Shown here piece by piece: positions 33,734 through 41,821 of a DNA stretch of 64,000 nt. The number at the start of each line of letters is the position of its first letter. The first letter of the stretch is position 1. The notes under the pieces were generated by a model. The model was not told the DNA's origin. It ran no database searches and was given only the letters and a program-made list of their open reading frames with translations. Origin of the DNA: an uncultured Lachnospiraceae bacterium (GTDB lineage: Bacteria; Bacillota; Clostridia; Lachnospirales; Lachnospiraceae); assembly GCA_947564645.1 (NCBI GenBank), contig CANOCU010000002.1:1-64000 (forward strand). The letters are read 5' to 3'. The translations under genes were made by a program, and so were the position numbers.

Positions 33734-33908
33734 GAAGAAATTTCCGGCCGTAGGACGTTATATAGTTATAGAGGATGGAGGATACTGCGGCCGGAATCGT
33801 TAATGGTCATCATGATCCGGAGGAGAGGGGGCTGATTGCCTTGAATGGATTCCGGATAGTGGAGATACCCGTTAAGGATATCTTAAGGTAGAAATAAGGA
33901 AATATATG

Positions 33909-33993
33909 TTGACAAATAATATTATACGACGTATAGTATTAGCAGAAACAATATTATACAGCATATAATATTATAATTTTAAACAATATTATA
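33909..33993 (+). promoter_or_regulatory. Promoter with two AATATTATA-N5-TATAATATT operators
   Basis: Promoter TTGACA-17-TATAGT (33909-33937). Dyad 1, AATATTATA-CGACG-TATAGTATT (33918-33940), covers spacer and -10. Dyad 2, AATATTATA-CAGCA-TATAATATT (33950-33972), is perfect and starts 32 bp after dyad 1. A third half-site AATATTATA is at 33985-33993. The region lies in the 591-bp gene-free stretch 33607-34197 ahead of the PadR gene and fits autoregulation. Confidence 0.7.
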
Positions 33994-34016
33994 GAGTATC
34001 TTATGAATGGAGAAAG

Positions 34017-34080
34017 GTAACAGTTCAGCCCAGGACTTTGCACTTGCTGCAAAGTCCGTGAGAACGCATAAAGGTTGAGA
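34017..34080 (+). repeat. 64-bp repeat, copy 2
   Basis: Perfect copy of 30026-30089 in the same orientation, between the PadR-type operators and the padR gene. Confidence 0.85.
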
Positions 34081-34197
34081 CGGAGAAAGAGAGGGGAAAG
34101 GTCGGCATAAAGACAGGGCAGCGGCAATGATACTTTATCAGAACAGGAATGGATGATCATTATGAGGTATGTAAAAAGCAGGAAAGGAGTTTATCGC

Positions 34198-34524
34198 ATG
34201 GTATTTAACACGGGCGCGGCATTGTTGGATGCGATCGTGCTTGCTGTGGTATCCAGTGAGTTGAAAGGGACGTACGGGTACAAGATCACGCAGGAAGTGC
34301 GGGAGGTCATTGAGATTTCAGAGTCCACTTTATATCCGGTACTCAGGAGACTGCAGAAGGATGAATGTCTGGAAGTGTACGATATGGAGTGTGCGGGCAG
34401 AAACAGGCGGTATTACCAGGTGACAGAGAAAGGAAGAGCGCAGCTCAACCTGTACATCAGTGAATGGCACCGGTATTCTGCCAGACTTAACAGTATCTTT
34501 GAGGGAGGTTTGAAGCATGAATAG
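34198..34524 (+). CDS. PadR-family transcriptional regulator
   Basis: A 108-residue winged-helix repressor. The motif GTYGYKITQEV followed by ISESTLYPVLRRLQKDECLE and RRYYQVTEKGRAQL is classic for PadR. It heads a four-gene module with DUF1700, DUF4097 and PspC proteins, a pattern linked to envelope-stress responses in Bacillota. ATG at 34198 has AAAGGAG 8 bp before it. The stop overlaps the next start by 8 bp. The dyads at 33918-33993 are likely its own operators. Confidence 0.9.
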   Translation: MVFNTGAALLDAIVLAVVSSELKGTYGYKITQEVREVIEISESTLYPVLRRLQKDECLEVYDMECAGRNRRYYQVTEKGRAQLNLYISEWHRYSARLNSIFEGGLKHE

Positions 34525-35491
34525 AGCAGAATTTATGAGACGTCTGGCAGAGCTTCTTGAGGATGTGGCGCCGACGGAGCGGGAGGAAGCCATCCAATAT
34601 TACAATGATTACTTCGACGATGCGGGAGCGGAGAACGAGAGCGGCGTGATCGCAGCGCTGGGCACGCCGGAGGAACTGGCACGGTCGATCAGAGCCGGCC
34701 TGAATGACGGCGGCAGCGGCGGAGAGTTTACGGAATCGGGGTTCAGTGGTTACACGCAGACGCCGAGGGATGAGATCATCCGGCCGGAGGATGCAAGCGG
34801 TGCGGGGCAGGCTGGCGGACAGGGGAATGGAAACCGGTCAGATGGCGGCTATCGCGACGGTGCATCCGGTGAAAGCAGTGACAGCGGATGGTACGGGGAC
34901 GAGAGAGACGGTGATTTCGGACAGCAGGGATCGCAGTCGGGTTCCGGCAGCGGATATTATGACGGCGCTTACTACAGACGGCCGGAAGGGGACGGCGTAT
35001 ACGGCGGCAGACAGGACAGGCGAAAGGATTATAATCCATACGGGCAGTCAGGGTACCAGGAGGGCGGTGACGGGACTTATTCCTACAGCCAGGCGAAGAC
35101 CGCGAAGGAGCCCATGTCGGGCGGCATGATCGCATTGATCGTTATTCTGGCGGTGCTGACTTCACCGATATGGCTGGGACTGTTAGGCGGTCTCATCGGT
35201 GTTGCGGTAGGCCTGGTGGCGACATTGTTTGCCCTGTTTCTGACCTTCCTGATCATAGGTGTGGTGTTTGTGATAGTGGCCATCGCGCTGCTGGTGACGG
35301 GAATCGGGCTGCTGCTTAGCACACCGCTTGGCGGTCTGTGTCTGGTCGGTACGGCGCTTGCGCTCTTCGCACTGGGACTGGTAGCGATATGGGTGATGGT
35401 TGCACTTGCCGGTACGGCGATTCCGGCGCTTGTCAGAGGGATCGTTTCCCTGTGTCAGAGGATGTTTCATAGAGGAGGTGTACGGGCATGA
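34517..35491 (+). CDS. DUF1700 (HAAS) membrane protein
   Basis: A 324-residue protein. Residues 1-62 form the helical HAAS/DUF1700 domain (FMRRLAELLEDVAPTEREEAIQYYNDYFDD, GTPEELARSI). A long disordered Gly/Ser/Asp/Tyr-rich linker (about 65-190) follows, then four closely spaced hydrophobic segments rich in Gly, Val and Leu and a short basic tail. HAAS proteins are usually membrane partners of PadR regulators. The linker is much longer than in most members. It overlaps both neighbours (8 and 4 bp). Confidence 0.85.
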   Translation: MNRAEFMRRLAELLEDVAPTEREEAIQYYNDYFDDAGAENESGVIAALGTPEELARSIRAGLNDGGSGGEFTESGFSGYTQTPRDEIIRPEDASGAGQAGGQGNGNRSDGGYRDGASGESSDSGWYGDERDGDFGQQGSQSGSGSGYYDGAYYRRPEGDGVYGGRQDRRKDYNPYGQSGYQEGGDGTYSYSQAKTAKEPMSGGMIALIVILAVLTSPIWLGLLGGLIGVAVGLVATLFALFLTFLIIGVVFVIVAIALLVTGIGLLLSTPLGGLCLVGTALALFALGLVAIWVMVALAGTAIPALVRGIVSLCQRMFHRGGVRA

Positions 35492-36618
35492 AGAAATTCA
35501 CAAAGATCTGTCTGATCACGGCGATTGTTACGTTTATCGCGGGAATCGTATTGTTTGGCGTGGGTGCGCTGTTTGGCGGCCTGCGGCAGCTGGAACATAT
35601 CAATGTCAGGACGTTGACGGGAATCCCTTTCCGGTTTGTCCGCAATAACGGAGTCTTTTCCTTCGGCTTCTTTGACGAGCACTGGGATGATGACTGGGAA
35701 GCGTACTGGGACTGGGATTCGAAGGAATGGAAGGATGTGGAGGCGCTGGAAGCGTTGGAGATTCCGGAGGATCCGGAAGACAGCGAGGTTATTGAGGATA
35801 TGGGGGATGGCGCGGACGATGTTGTGAGCGGACAGACGACGGGGCTGACGGCCGATACGCTACGGGGACTGGATCTTGAAGTGGGCGCCTGCCGGATGTA
35901 TATCAAAGAGACGGACAGCCAGGATGTGAGCATTGCCATCCGCGGCGAGTGCGAGAACCATTACCGTTACCGGATCAAGGACAAAGATACCCTGCTGCTG
36001 GTGCATAAGGATATGGAACATGGCGGGATCGGCAGGCTTTGGAATGCGGATCATCCGCGGGGAAATACAAGAATCTGGCTGTATCTGCCCAAGGATGCCG
36101 TGCTGGACGATATCAGCATCGATTTCGGGGCAGGCAAGCTGGATGCCGGCTGCTTGAAGGCGAAAGAGATCGAGATCAGCGCAGGCGCCGGAAAATGTAC
36201 GTTCGAAGGCCTGGAAGCATCGGAATCCATCGAACTTTCCATGGGCGCCGGAAAGATCTCCACGGGCACGCTGATCACAAAGGAAGCGAAGCTGGATATC
36301 GCGGCCGGGGATCTGGACGTCAGCGAGGCGAAGGTAAGCCAGCACACCCAGGCCAGTGTGAGCATGGGCAATGCGAAGCTTAAGGGTGTGTTTGCCGGTG
36401 AACTGAATGCGGAGTGCAGTATGGGTAACCTGAACTTCACTCTGGATGGCACGGAGGATGATTATAATTACGATATTGAATGCGGCATGGGCAGTGTGAA
36501 GATCGGCAGCAAGCGCTACAGTGATCTGGGAAGCGATTATGAGATTGACAATGGCAGCAGTACCGATGTGGAGATCGAATGTGCGATGGGAACGGTGGAT
36601 ATAGGGTTTACGGAGTAA
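35488..36618 (+). CDS. DUF4097 beta-helix protein (YvlB-like)
   Basis: A 376-residue protein with an N-terminal membrane anchor (about 7-30), an acidic spacer (70-120) and a C-terminal repeated beta-strand domain of the DUF4097 type. Repeats such as LDDISIDFGAGKLDAG, IEISAGAGKCTFEG, IELSMGAGKIST and ASVSMGNAKLKG show the G-A-G/M-G-x turns. It probably sits on the membrane surface; in Bacillus the relative YvlB belongs to the LiaR-type cell-envelope response. Start and DUF1700 stop overlap as ATGA. Confidence 0.85.
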   Translation: MKKFTKICLITAIVTFIAGIVLFGVGALFGGLRQLEHINVRTLTGIPFRFVRNNGVFSFGFFDEHWDDDWEAYWDWDSKEWKDVEALEALEIPEDPEDSEVIEDMGDGADDVVSGQTTGLTADTLRGLDLEVGACRMYIKETDSQDVSIAIRGECENHYRYRIKDKDTLLLVHKDMEHGGIGRLWNADHPRGNTRIWLYLPKDAVLDDISIDFGAGKLDAGCLKAKEIEISAGAGKCTFEGLEASESIELSMGAGKISTGTLITKEAKLDIAAGDLDVSEAKVSQHTQASVSMGNAKLKGVFAGELNAECSMGNLNFTLDGTEDDYNYDIECGMGSVKIGSKRYSDLGSDYEIDNGSSTDVEIECAMGTVDIGFTE

Positions 36619-36650
36619 AAAACAGGCAGGAAAGAAAGGATGGAAGAGGT

Positions 36651-36860
36651 ATGGGTGACGGATATAAGAAACTGACGCGTTCAAAGACAAACAGGACGAT
36701 ATGCGGTGTGTGCGGAGGAATCGGAGATTATCTGAAGGTGGATCCGACGCTGGTGCGGCTGATCTGGCTGCTGTGCTCGCTGGGAAGCTGCGGAACAGGG
36801 CTGATCATTTACATTGTGGCGGCGCTGATCATTCCGGAGGATAATGATGTCGTTCTGTAA
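36651..36860 (+). CDS. PspC domain membrane protein
   Basis: A 69-residue protein matching the PspC domain: KLTRSKTNRTICGVCGGIGDYLKVDPTLVRL followed by one hydrophobic helix and IIPED. PspC proteins are membrane components of phage-shock/envelope-stress responses. It is the last gene of the PadR module, 32 bp after the DUF4097 gene. ATG at 36651 follows GGAAGAGG. Confidence 0.88.
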   Translation: MGDGYKKLTRSKTNRTICGVCGGIGDYLKVDPTLVRLIWLLCSLGSCGTGLIIYIVAALIIPEDNDVVL

Positions 36861-36926
36861 GTGATCAGAAGATTCCGCCTTTGCGGTTGAGATAGGGATT
36901 GAAGAACTGTAGGAAATCAGAAAAGA

Positions 36927-36973
36927 GAAGTCCTGTAACGGGGGAGCCGAAAGTCTTCCTGTTACAGGACTTC
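36927..36973. terminator. Stem-loop between PspC and the ECF S gene
   Basis: Perfect 13-bp stem GAAGTCCTGTAAC / GTTACAGGACTTC. On the minus strand it is followed by TCTTTTCTG, so it best fits the leftward ECF S gene; it may serve both. Confidence 0.6.
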
Positions 36974-36996
36974 CTGTATCATAGTCCTCTGCCGGA

Positions 36997-37605
36997 TTAG
37001 CGTGTTTCCAGCAGTTTCTTATTTTTGCCGATCGTAAAGAAGAGATCCGATCTCTTCAGGGCCGGGCGAAGCGCCATATAGACCGCCACGGATACGATCG
37101 TGGAAGTCACCGCGTTGATGGAGGTGGAAGCGATGTTCCATGCCAGCGTCACGTCGGCGGCGGGCCTGCCCAGGATCAGACGTTTATAGAAATATCCCAC
37201 CAGCGGATCGAAAATAACATTGAACAGCAGCCCGCCGACTGCTGCGGCGATGGTCCATTTTAACACTTTGGAGGTGTCCTTCTCGGTGGTGATATGCCCC
37301 ATCTTATGGGCGATCAGGCCGGTGATCAGGCCGATGCACAGCTTGAGGATAAAGGTCTTGGGGGCATAGACGATATAATAGGGATCGAGCAGATCGCCAA
37401 TGGTCATGCCAAGGGCGCCGCCAACGCCGCCATAGAGGCCGCCTAACAGCAGTGCGCCCAGTACGCAGACCGCATTACCCAGATGAATGGATGTGGCATC
37501 CCCGCCGGGCAGCGTGATCTTGATCTGCAGGAAGGTGAATACCACATAGGAGAGAGCGGCGAAGACGCCGGTCATGACAAGTTTCAGTAATTTTTCGTTT
37601 TTCAT
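36997..37605 (-). CDS. ECF transporter S component
   Basis: A 202-residue membrane protein that binds a vitamin or similar micronutrient and docks to the shared ECF energising module encoded elsewhere. About six hydrophobic segments are seen, with LVMTGVFAALSYVVFTF at the start (Ala-rich helix for EcfT docking) and the loop IHLGNAVCVLGALLLGGLYGGVGGALGMTIGDLLDPYY typical of this S-component group. The substrate cannot be assigned and no riboswitch is recognisable upstream. The nearby dyad at 37711-37732 may regulate it. Confidence 0.82.
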   Translation of the reverse strand: MKNEKLLKLVMTGVFAALSYVVFTFLQIKITLPGGDATSIHLGNAVCVLGALLLGGLYGGVGGALGMTIGDLLDPYYIVYAPKTFILKLCIGLITGLIAHKMGHITTEKDTSKVLKWTIAAAVGGLLFNVIFDPLVGYFYKRLILGRPAADVTLAWNIASTSINAVTSTIVSVAVYMALRPALKRSDLFFTIGKNKKLLETR

Positions 37606-37710
37606 AATAAGCCCTCATTTCTTTTTGTTATTTATTCCATTAACTATCATGTTATTATGAATTATATGCCAAAATGGTATGATGAAAAGTGCCAATTCAT
37701 TATTTTTTGA

Positions 37711-37732
37711 CCATACCAGAATGATGGTATGG
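37711..37732. promoter_or_regulatory. Perfect dyad CCATACCA-N6-TGGTATGG in a divergent promoter region
   Basis: 8-bp arms with a 6-bp spacer, ending 5 bp before the -35 of the rightward promoter; TGGTATGATG recurs at 37675-37684. It may regulate the ECF S gene, the small gene, or both. Confidence 0.5.
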
Positions 37733-37736
37733 AGGC

Positions 37737-37765
37737 TTTACACATAGCGGTTCATCTATTATAAT
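37737..37765 (+). promoter_or_regulatory. Strong SigA promoter for the 60-residue protein
   Basis: TTTACA-17-TATAAT. Confidence 0.7.
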
Positions 37766-37775
37766 AGAGTTATAG

Positions 37776-37806
37776 TAAACGAAATTTCTAATGTCGTTGA
37801 CTATAG
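37776..37806 (+). repeat. ATGTCGTTrACTATA element, copy 1
   Basis: AACGAAATTTCTA then ATGTCGTTGACTATAG. The core 15-mer ATGkCGTTwACTATA recurs at 38258-38272 (+), 38087-38101 (-), 50298-50313 (-) and 63043-63057 (-); the longer CGAAATTTCTA part is shared with the 50298-50324 copy. Confidence 0.65.
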
Positions 37807-37844
37807 GAACTTCTATTTGGAGCCATAAGAAAGCAGGTGAGAGA

Positions 37845-38027
37845 ATGCCAGGTGAAAAAGAGATTAACGTGAATCTTTTTGAGCGGTTAGATTTGTTAGA
37901 CCGACTGGAAAGAGTGGCGAGGAAAGCAAACTGTGAGCCGGTATTGCAGGAGATTGAATTTGAACGTAAGCTGATCGAACGTAAGTTATATCAAAAACCG
38001 CCACTGACAGAAAATTCAGAAATATAA
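37845..38027 (+). CDS. Small helical protein of unknown function
   Basis: A 60-residue protein with its own strong promoter and terminator. It is charged and probably all-helical (NLFERLDLLDRLERVARKA, then LQEIEFERKLIERKLY), lacking signal or membrane segments. I do not recognise a family. ATG at 37845 is preferred because AGGTGA precedes it; a frame extending to 37791 would begin inside the dispersed repeat, and its first residues would be repeat-encoded. It is bounded by inverted copies of the ATGkCGTTwACTATA element (37791 and 38101). Confidence 0.5.
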   Translation: MPGEKEINVNLFERLDLLDRLERVARKANCEPVLQEIEFERKLIERKLYQKPPLTENSEI

Positions 38028-38036
38028 TTAAGAAGA

Positions 38037-38085
38037 AAAGGTGTAAAGTCTGCGAAATCGATTCGGACTTTACACCTTTCATTAT
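38037..38085 (+). terminator. Terminator after the small gene
   Basis: Perfect 14-bp stem AAAGGTGTAAAGTC / GACTTTACACCTTT with inner CGAA/TTCG pairing, followed by an AT-rich tail. Confidence 0.7.
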
Positions 38086-38086
38086 T

Positions 38087-38101
38087 TATAGTTAACGCCA
38101 T
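38087..38101 (-). repeat. ATGGCGTTAACTATA element, inverted copy
   Basis: Inverted relative to the copies at 37791 and 38258; 13 of 15 bases match the 37791 copy. Confidence 0.6.
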
Positions 38102-38257
38102 CCGATTGGCAAAACCGCTTTCCCGGTCTGTATTGTGCAGATGTGTCGTATCGGCTGGACAGGATCTGTCAATACTATACTGAGCGCCGGATCAATTTTA
38201 TATCCGGTATCGCAGGGTGTACAGTCACATGAGGAATAATAGCAAACGGCATAACAA

Positions 38258-38273
38258 ATGTCGTTAACTATAG
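38258..38273 (+). repeat. ATGTCGTTAACTATAG element, copy 2
   Basis: Identical to the 37791 copy except one base; lies 24 bp upstream of the CmpB-like gene start. Confidence 0.65.
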
Positions 38274-38296
38274 GACAACGAAAAAGAGGTGAGACA

Positions 38297-38875
38297 ATGA
38301 AACGGCAGATTTGGGCTCTTCACAACAGATTTATCACGGGCAAAGGCCGGATTGATTTCTTCTTCTATGTCTGGCTGTTCTTTCTGTTGGCGGGCTTCGG
38401 ATGGCTGTGGGAGGGATTTCTGTATCTTTTCAAGGACGATCTGTATGTCAACCGTGGCTTCCTGACAGGGCCCTGGCTTCCAATCTACGGAGTGGGCGGC
38501 GTTTTATTAGAAGTGTTGTTTCATAGATGGCGGGACAGGCCGGTACTGACATTCGTGTCGTCCATGGTCTTGTGTACCGTCCTGGAATATCTGGCCGGAT
38601 GGTATCTGGAATTGACCTGGGGAGTCAAGTGGTGGGACTACAGCGCCATGCCCTGGAATCTGCAGGGCAGGATCTGTCTGTACAGCGCGCTTCTCTTCGG
38701 TGTCGGAGGGCTCTTATTGGTCTGGCTGGTCAGCCCGCTTCTCTATTCTCTGTATGACAGGATCCCCCGCAGGGTGCAGACCGGCGTGGGGCTGCTTTTG
38801 CTGATGCTCTTTGCGGCAGATGCGGCATACAGCGCCATGCGGCCGCATGTGGGAGCCGGGATCACATACCGTTGA
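38297..38875 (+). CDS. Putative ABC transporter permease (ABC_trans_CmpB, PF06541)
   Basis: A 192-residue membrane protein of the PF06541 family, common in Clostridia and of unproven function despite the transporter name. Five to six hydrophobic segments; the motifs GWLWEGFLY, NRGFLTGPWLPIYG and LEYLAGWYLELTWGVKWWDYSAMPWNLQGRICL are characteristic. ATG at 38297 follows AGAGGTGA; an upstream in-frame ATG at 38258 lies in the dispersed repeat. It is convergent with the MATE gene, 21 bp away. Confidence 0.85.
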   Translation: MKRQIWALHNRFITGKGRIDFFFYVWLFFLLAGFGWLWEGFLYLFKDDLYVNRGFLTGPWLPIYGVGGVLLEVLFHRWRDRPVLTFVSSMVLCTVLEYLAGWYLELTWGVKWWDYSAMPWNLQGRICLYSALLFGVGGLLLVWLVSPLLYSLYDRIPRRVQTGVGLLLLMLFAADAAYSAMRPHVGAGITYR

Positions 38876-38896
38876 CCGGTACAGACAACCACGGAA

Positions 38897-40243
38897 TCAG
38901 GCGTCGCCGACCTGCAGTCCTGCCATCTGCCGCCACTTCCCGCGTAGATATCTTGTCACGAAGCAGGTGATGCGGCAGAGCCAGTCCAACACCATGGCGA
39001 TCCACACACCGATGGCCCCGTACCCCATCTGTACGCCGATCAGGTAGCTGGAGCCGATGCGGAAGATGAACATGGAGGCGATGGACACGATCATGGTGTA
39101 TCGCACATCGTTGCAGGCTCTGAGCATATTGGGCAAGGTGAAAGACAGAGGCCACAGAAGGCAGGCGCAGCCGTTGTGGATGCAGACCAGGATTCGTGCC
39201 AGTCTCGTGGTCTCCGCGCTTAGTCCATACAATCCGAGGACCGGATTCAAACTCAGGAAGAGAATGATATTCAGTACGATCGTGGGTATGTATGCCATGA
39301 CGAGCAGCTTCTTAGTGTAGAGGCGCACCTGCTTCTCGTCGCCTGCCCCCACACACTGGCCGATCACGGTGATCATGGCGAGATTGACGGCCTGGCCCAC
39401 GAGGATACCCACGCTGTCCAGGTTGTTGGCCACGCCGTTGGCGGCAATCTGCACGGTGCCGAAGCCGGAAATGATGCTCACCACGAGTACACGCCCCAGC
39501 TGGAAGATACCGTTCTCCACACCGCTGGGGATGCCGATGAAGAGGATCTTCCTGATCATGCCAAAGTCCAGACGGAACGGTTCTTTCACGAAGCAGATCT
39601 CCAGCGCCGGATTGCGCAGCAGGATATAGAGGACGACACTGCCCACTGCCCTGGAGATCAGGGAGGGGATGGCCACACCGGCGGCTCCCATATGGAGGCC
39701 GAAGATACAGATCGCGTTACCGGTCACGTTGATCAGATTGATCAGGATGGAAACCTTCAGCGTGATCTGGGAATTGCCCATAGAGCGGAACAGCGCCGCG
39801 CAGGCGTTATATACCGCAAGGAACGGGAAGGAGAAGGCCGAGATCGTCAGGTAGACCAGTGCATTCTCCATAACGTCCGCCTCGATGCTGCCGAAAAACA
39901 GATGCAGCATGGGCCTTCTGGCCAGGATTACGATCAGGCCGATCAGCACACCGGCTAAGATGACGGTATACAGCAGCTGTTTGGCGGATCGTCTGGCATC
40001 CTCCTTATGTCTGGCGCCCAGGCATTGGGAAGTCACCACGGCGCCGCCTGTAGCCAGCGCCGCCATGATATTGAACATCAGAATATTGATCATATCCACT
40101 AAGGAGACGCCAGATACGGCGGCCTCTCCCACGGAGGAGATCATCATCGTATCTGCCATGCCCACCGTGATGGCAAGCGCCTGTTCGAAGATCAGCGGTA
40201 TGATCAGTTTTCGTAAGTCTTTGCCGGAAAAAAGAGGTTCCAT
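38897..40243 (-). CDS. MATE family efflux transporter
   Basis: A 448-residue multidrug and toxin extrusion transporter with about twelve hydrophobic segments in two six-helix halves. The N-terminal FEQALAITVGMADTMMIS and GEAAVSGVSLVDMINILMF blocks and VTSQCLGARHKEDARRSAKQ loop are typical; the second half repeats the pattern (VNLAMITVIGQCVGAGDEKQVRLYTKKL). It would export cationic compounds using Na+ or H+ gradients. It lies 9 bp after the DUF4143 ATPase gene on the same strand and is probably cotranscribed. Confidence 0.93.
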   Translation of the reverse strand: MEPLFSGKDLRKLIIPLIFEQALAITVGMADTMMISSVGEAAVSGVSLVDMINILMFNIMAALATGGAVVTSQCLGARHKEDARRSAKQLLYTVILAGVLIGLIVILARRPMLHLFFGSIEADVMENALVYLTISAFSFPFLAVYNACAALFRSMGNSQITLKVSILINLINVTGNAICIFGLHMGAAGVAIPSLISRAVGSVVLYILLRNPALEICFVKEPFRLDFGMIRKILFIGIPSGVENGIFQLGRVLVVSIISGFGTVQIAANGVANNLDSVGILVGQAVNLAMITVIGQCVGAGDEKQVRLYTKKLLVMAYIPTIVLNIILFLSLNPVLGLYGLSAETTRLARILVCIHNGCACLLWPLSFTLPNMLRACNDVRYTMIVSIASMFIFRIGSSYLIGVQMGYGAIGVWIAMVLDWLCRITCFVTRYLRGKWRQMAGLQVGDA

Positions 40244-40252
40244 TGTCTTTTG

Positions 40253-41473
40253 TTATACTCCTGTCTGTTCTAATAAATAGTCTACAATATTTTTCTGCCG
40301 AATGCCACCCCGATTGACGGAAAGAAGCGTATCGGTGGATAACACGATCTTCTCATAATTGTCGGGAATGGCTTCTAAGGGGGCAAATTCCCGTTCTGTG
40401 TTCTCGGGGGTGAGGACATAACAGATCTGCAGGTACAGTCTTTCTTCCCTCCGGTTGGCGACAAAATCTATTTCGGCCGTATCGCGTTTGCCGATCGTGA
40501 CGGTGTATCCTCTGCGCAGAAGTTCCAGATATACGATGTTTTCCAACAGTCCGGAGATATCATTGTCACGATAGCCAAGAACAGCGTTGCGAAGACCGAG
40601 GTCGGACAGGTAGTACTTCTCCTGTGTTTCTAACATTCGTTTGCCCTTGAGATCGAATCTCGTGACCTTATGGATCAAAAAGGCGTTTTCGAGGGCTTTG
40701 AGATAATTGTACACGGTCTCGGTGCTGAGTTTGCGTCCCTGATTTTTCAGAAAATCGGAGATCGTCTTGGCGGAAAAGGTATTTCCGATATTGTCCATGA
40801 GATAAAGGATAACAGATTCCAGGAGAGCGGTATCACGGATCCGGTTCCGTTCGATGACGTCTTTGAGCAGTACGGAGTTGTATATATCATGGAGATATTG
40901 TGTGATACGGGCTTCCTCCCATTTCATCTGATGGATGCCGGGAAGTCCGCCGAATCGGAGAAAGTTGGCGAACTGTTCCGGCGCAGACAGGCCGCTTTCC
41001 GCTTCGTTGGCGGCGGCAAAGTCCAGATATTCCTTAAAGTCCAGCGGATATACGCGGATCTCTACATAGCGGCCGGCAAGCAGCGTTGCGAGCTCGCCGG
41101 CAAGCAGTCTGGCATTGGAACCGGTTATATAAAGATCGCAGTCGAAATCGACTCGAAGGGAATTGACAACCTGTTCCCATGCTGCGACTTCTTGTATTTC
41201 ATCGAGCAGAATATAGAGTCTGCCGGCTGCTTTTCTGGCTTTGGCAGAAATGGCGGCATACAGTGCCCGATCCTCTTTCAGTGCCTCATAGCGCAGGGAC
41301 TCAAAATTGATGGTGATTATATTGTCAGGAGGGACGCCGCGGGAGGCAAGCTCAAGCCGGGTCAGCTCCAATAAGGTGCTTTTGCCGCAGCGGCGCATTC
41401 CCGTTATCACTTTGATCACGGGCTTATCCATAAAATCACGGATCTGCCGCATATATTTTTCACGCATGATCAT
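40253..41473 (-). CDS. AAA_14/DUF4143 ATPase
   Basis: A 406-residue protein with an N-terminal P-loop (GMRRCGKST, about 25-33), Walker B LYILLDEIQEV (about 87-97) and a sensor-like DLYITGSNARLL, followed by a winged-helix and the C-terminal DUF4143 restriction-like domain (TVTIGKRDTAEIDFVANR near 333-350). Members are frequent, mobile and of unknown role, with Asp-Phe-Val residues suggestive of a nuclease-like fold. It is probably the first gene of an operon with the MATE transporter. GGAG lies 7 bp before the ATG. Confidence 0.88.
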   Translation of the reverse strand: MIMREKYMRQIRDFMDKPVIKVITGMRRCGKSTLLELTRLELASRGVPPDNIITINFESLRYEALKEDRALYAAISAKARKAAGRLYILLDEIQEVAAWEQVVNSLRVDFDCDLYITGSNARLLAGELATLLAGRYVEIRVYPLDFKEYLDFAAANEAESGLSAPEQFANFLRFGGLPGIHQMKWEEARITQYLHDIYNSVLLKDVIERNRIRDTALLESVILYLMDNIGNTFSAKTISDFLKNQGRKLSTETVYNYLKALENAFLIHKVTRFDLKGKRMLETQEKYYLSDLGLRNAVLGYRDNDISGLLENIVYLELLRRGYTVTIGKRDTAEIDFVANRREERLYLQICYVLTPENTEREFAPLEAIPDNYEKIVLSTDTLLSVNRGGIRQKNIVDYLLEQTGV

Positions 41474-41607
41474 AAATAAACTCCGTTCTGCGGCCGGTCG
41501 CAGGCAGGCCGCGCGTAGCAGAATGATACTGTTCGGACCGCGTTACGCCTTTGCTGCATAAGGCCGGATCAAGGTTAGTATAGGTTTTTGTGATAGGTTG
41601 TCTTGAT

Positions 41608-41757
41608 TTGACAGCTTCTATTCTGTTATTATAGAATAAACTTTTATAAATTGCAAATGTTTCTTGTATAAAAGAAATAGAATAAATAAAATTATAAAGT
41701 TTCTTTTATATAAGAAACTTTTCAGATGATGGACAAAAGTTATTCTTATAAAAGAAA
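41608..41757 (+). promoter_or_regulatory. Promoter followed by three TTTCTT-N4-6-AAGAAA dyads
   Basis: TTGACA-16-TATAGA at 41608-41635. Downstream are TTTCTT-N6-AAGAAA at 41660-41677 and 41700-41717 (arms extend to 9 bp in the second), and a diverged copy at 41743-41757. Spacing is about 40 bp. TATAAAAGAAATAGAA is repeated exactly at 41667 and 41747. All lie in the 348-bp gene-free region before the PLP enzyme. Confidence 0.6.
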
Positions 41758-41821
41758 TAGAAGACATAGTGAAAGATCATAGTTGTATGATTGTATGATA
41801 AGGAAAAGGAGCAGAAAGAAA

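Noticed and set aside
41474-41821. SAM riboswitch or T-box before the Cys/Met enzyme
   Set aside because: No SAM-I core or T-box sequence is recognisable; only short protein-operator-like dyads are seen.
41783-41821. 13-residue N-terminal extension of the Cys/Met enzyme
   Set aside because: AAAGGAG lies between this stretch and the ATG at 41822, so the ribosome site would be inside the coding region.
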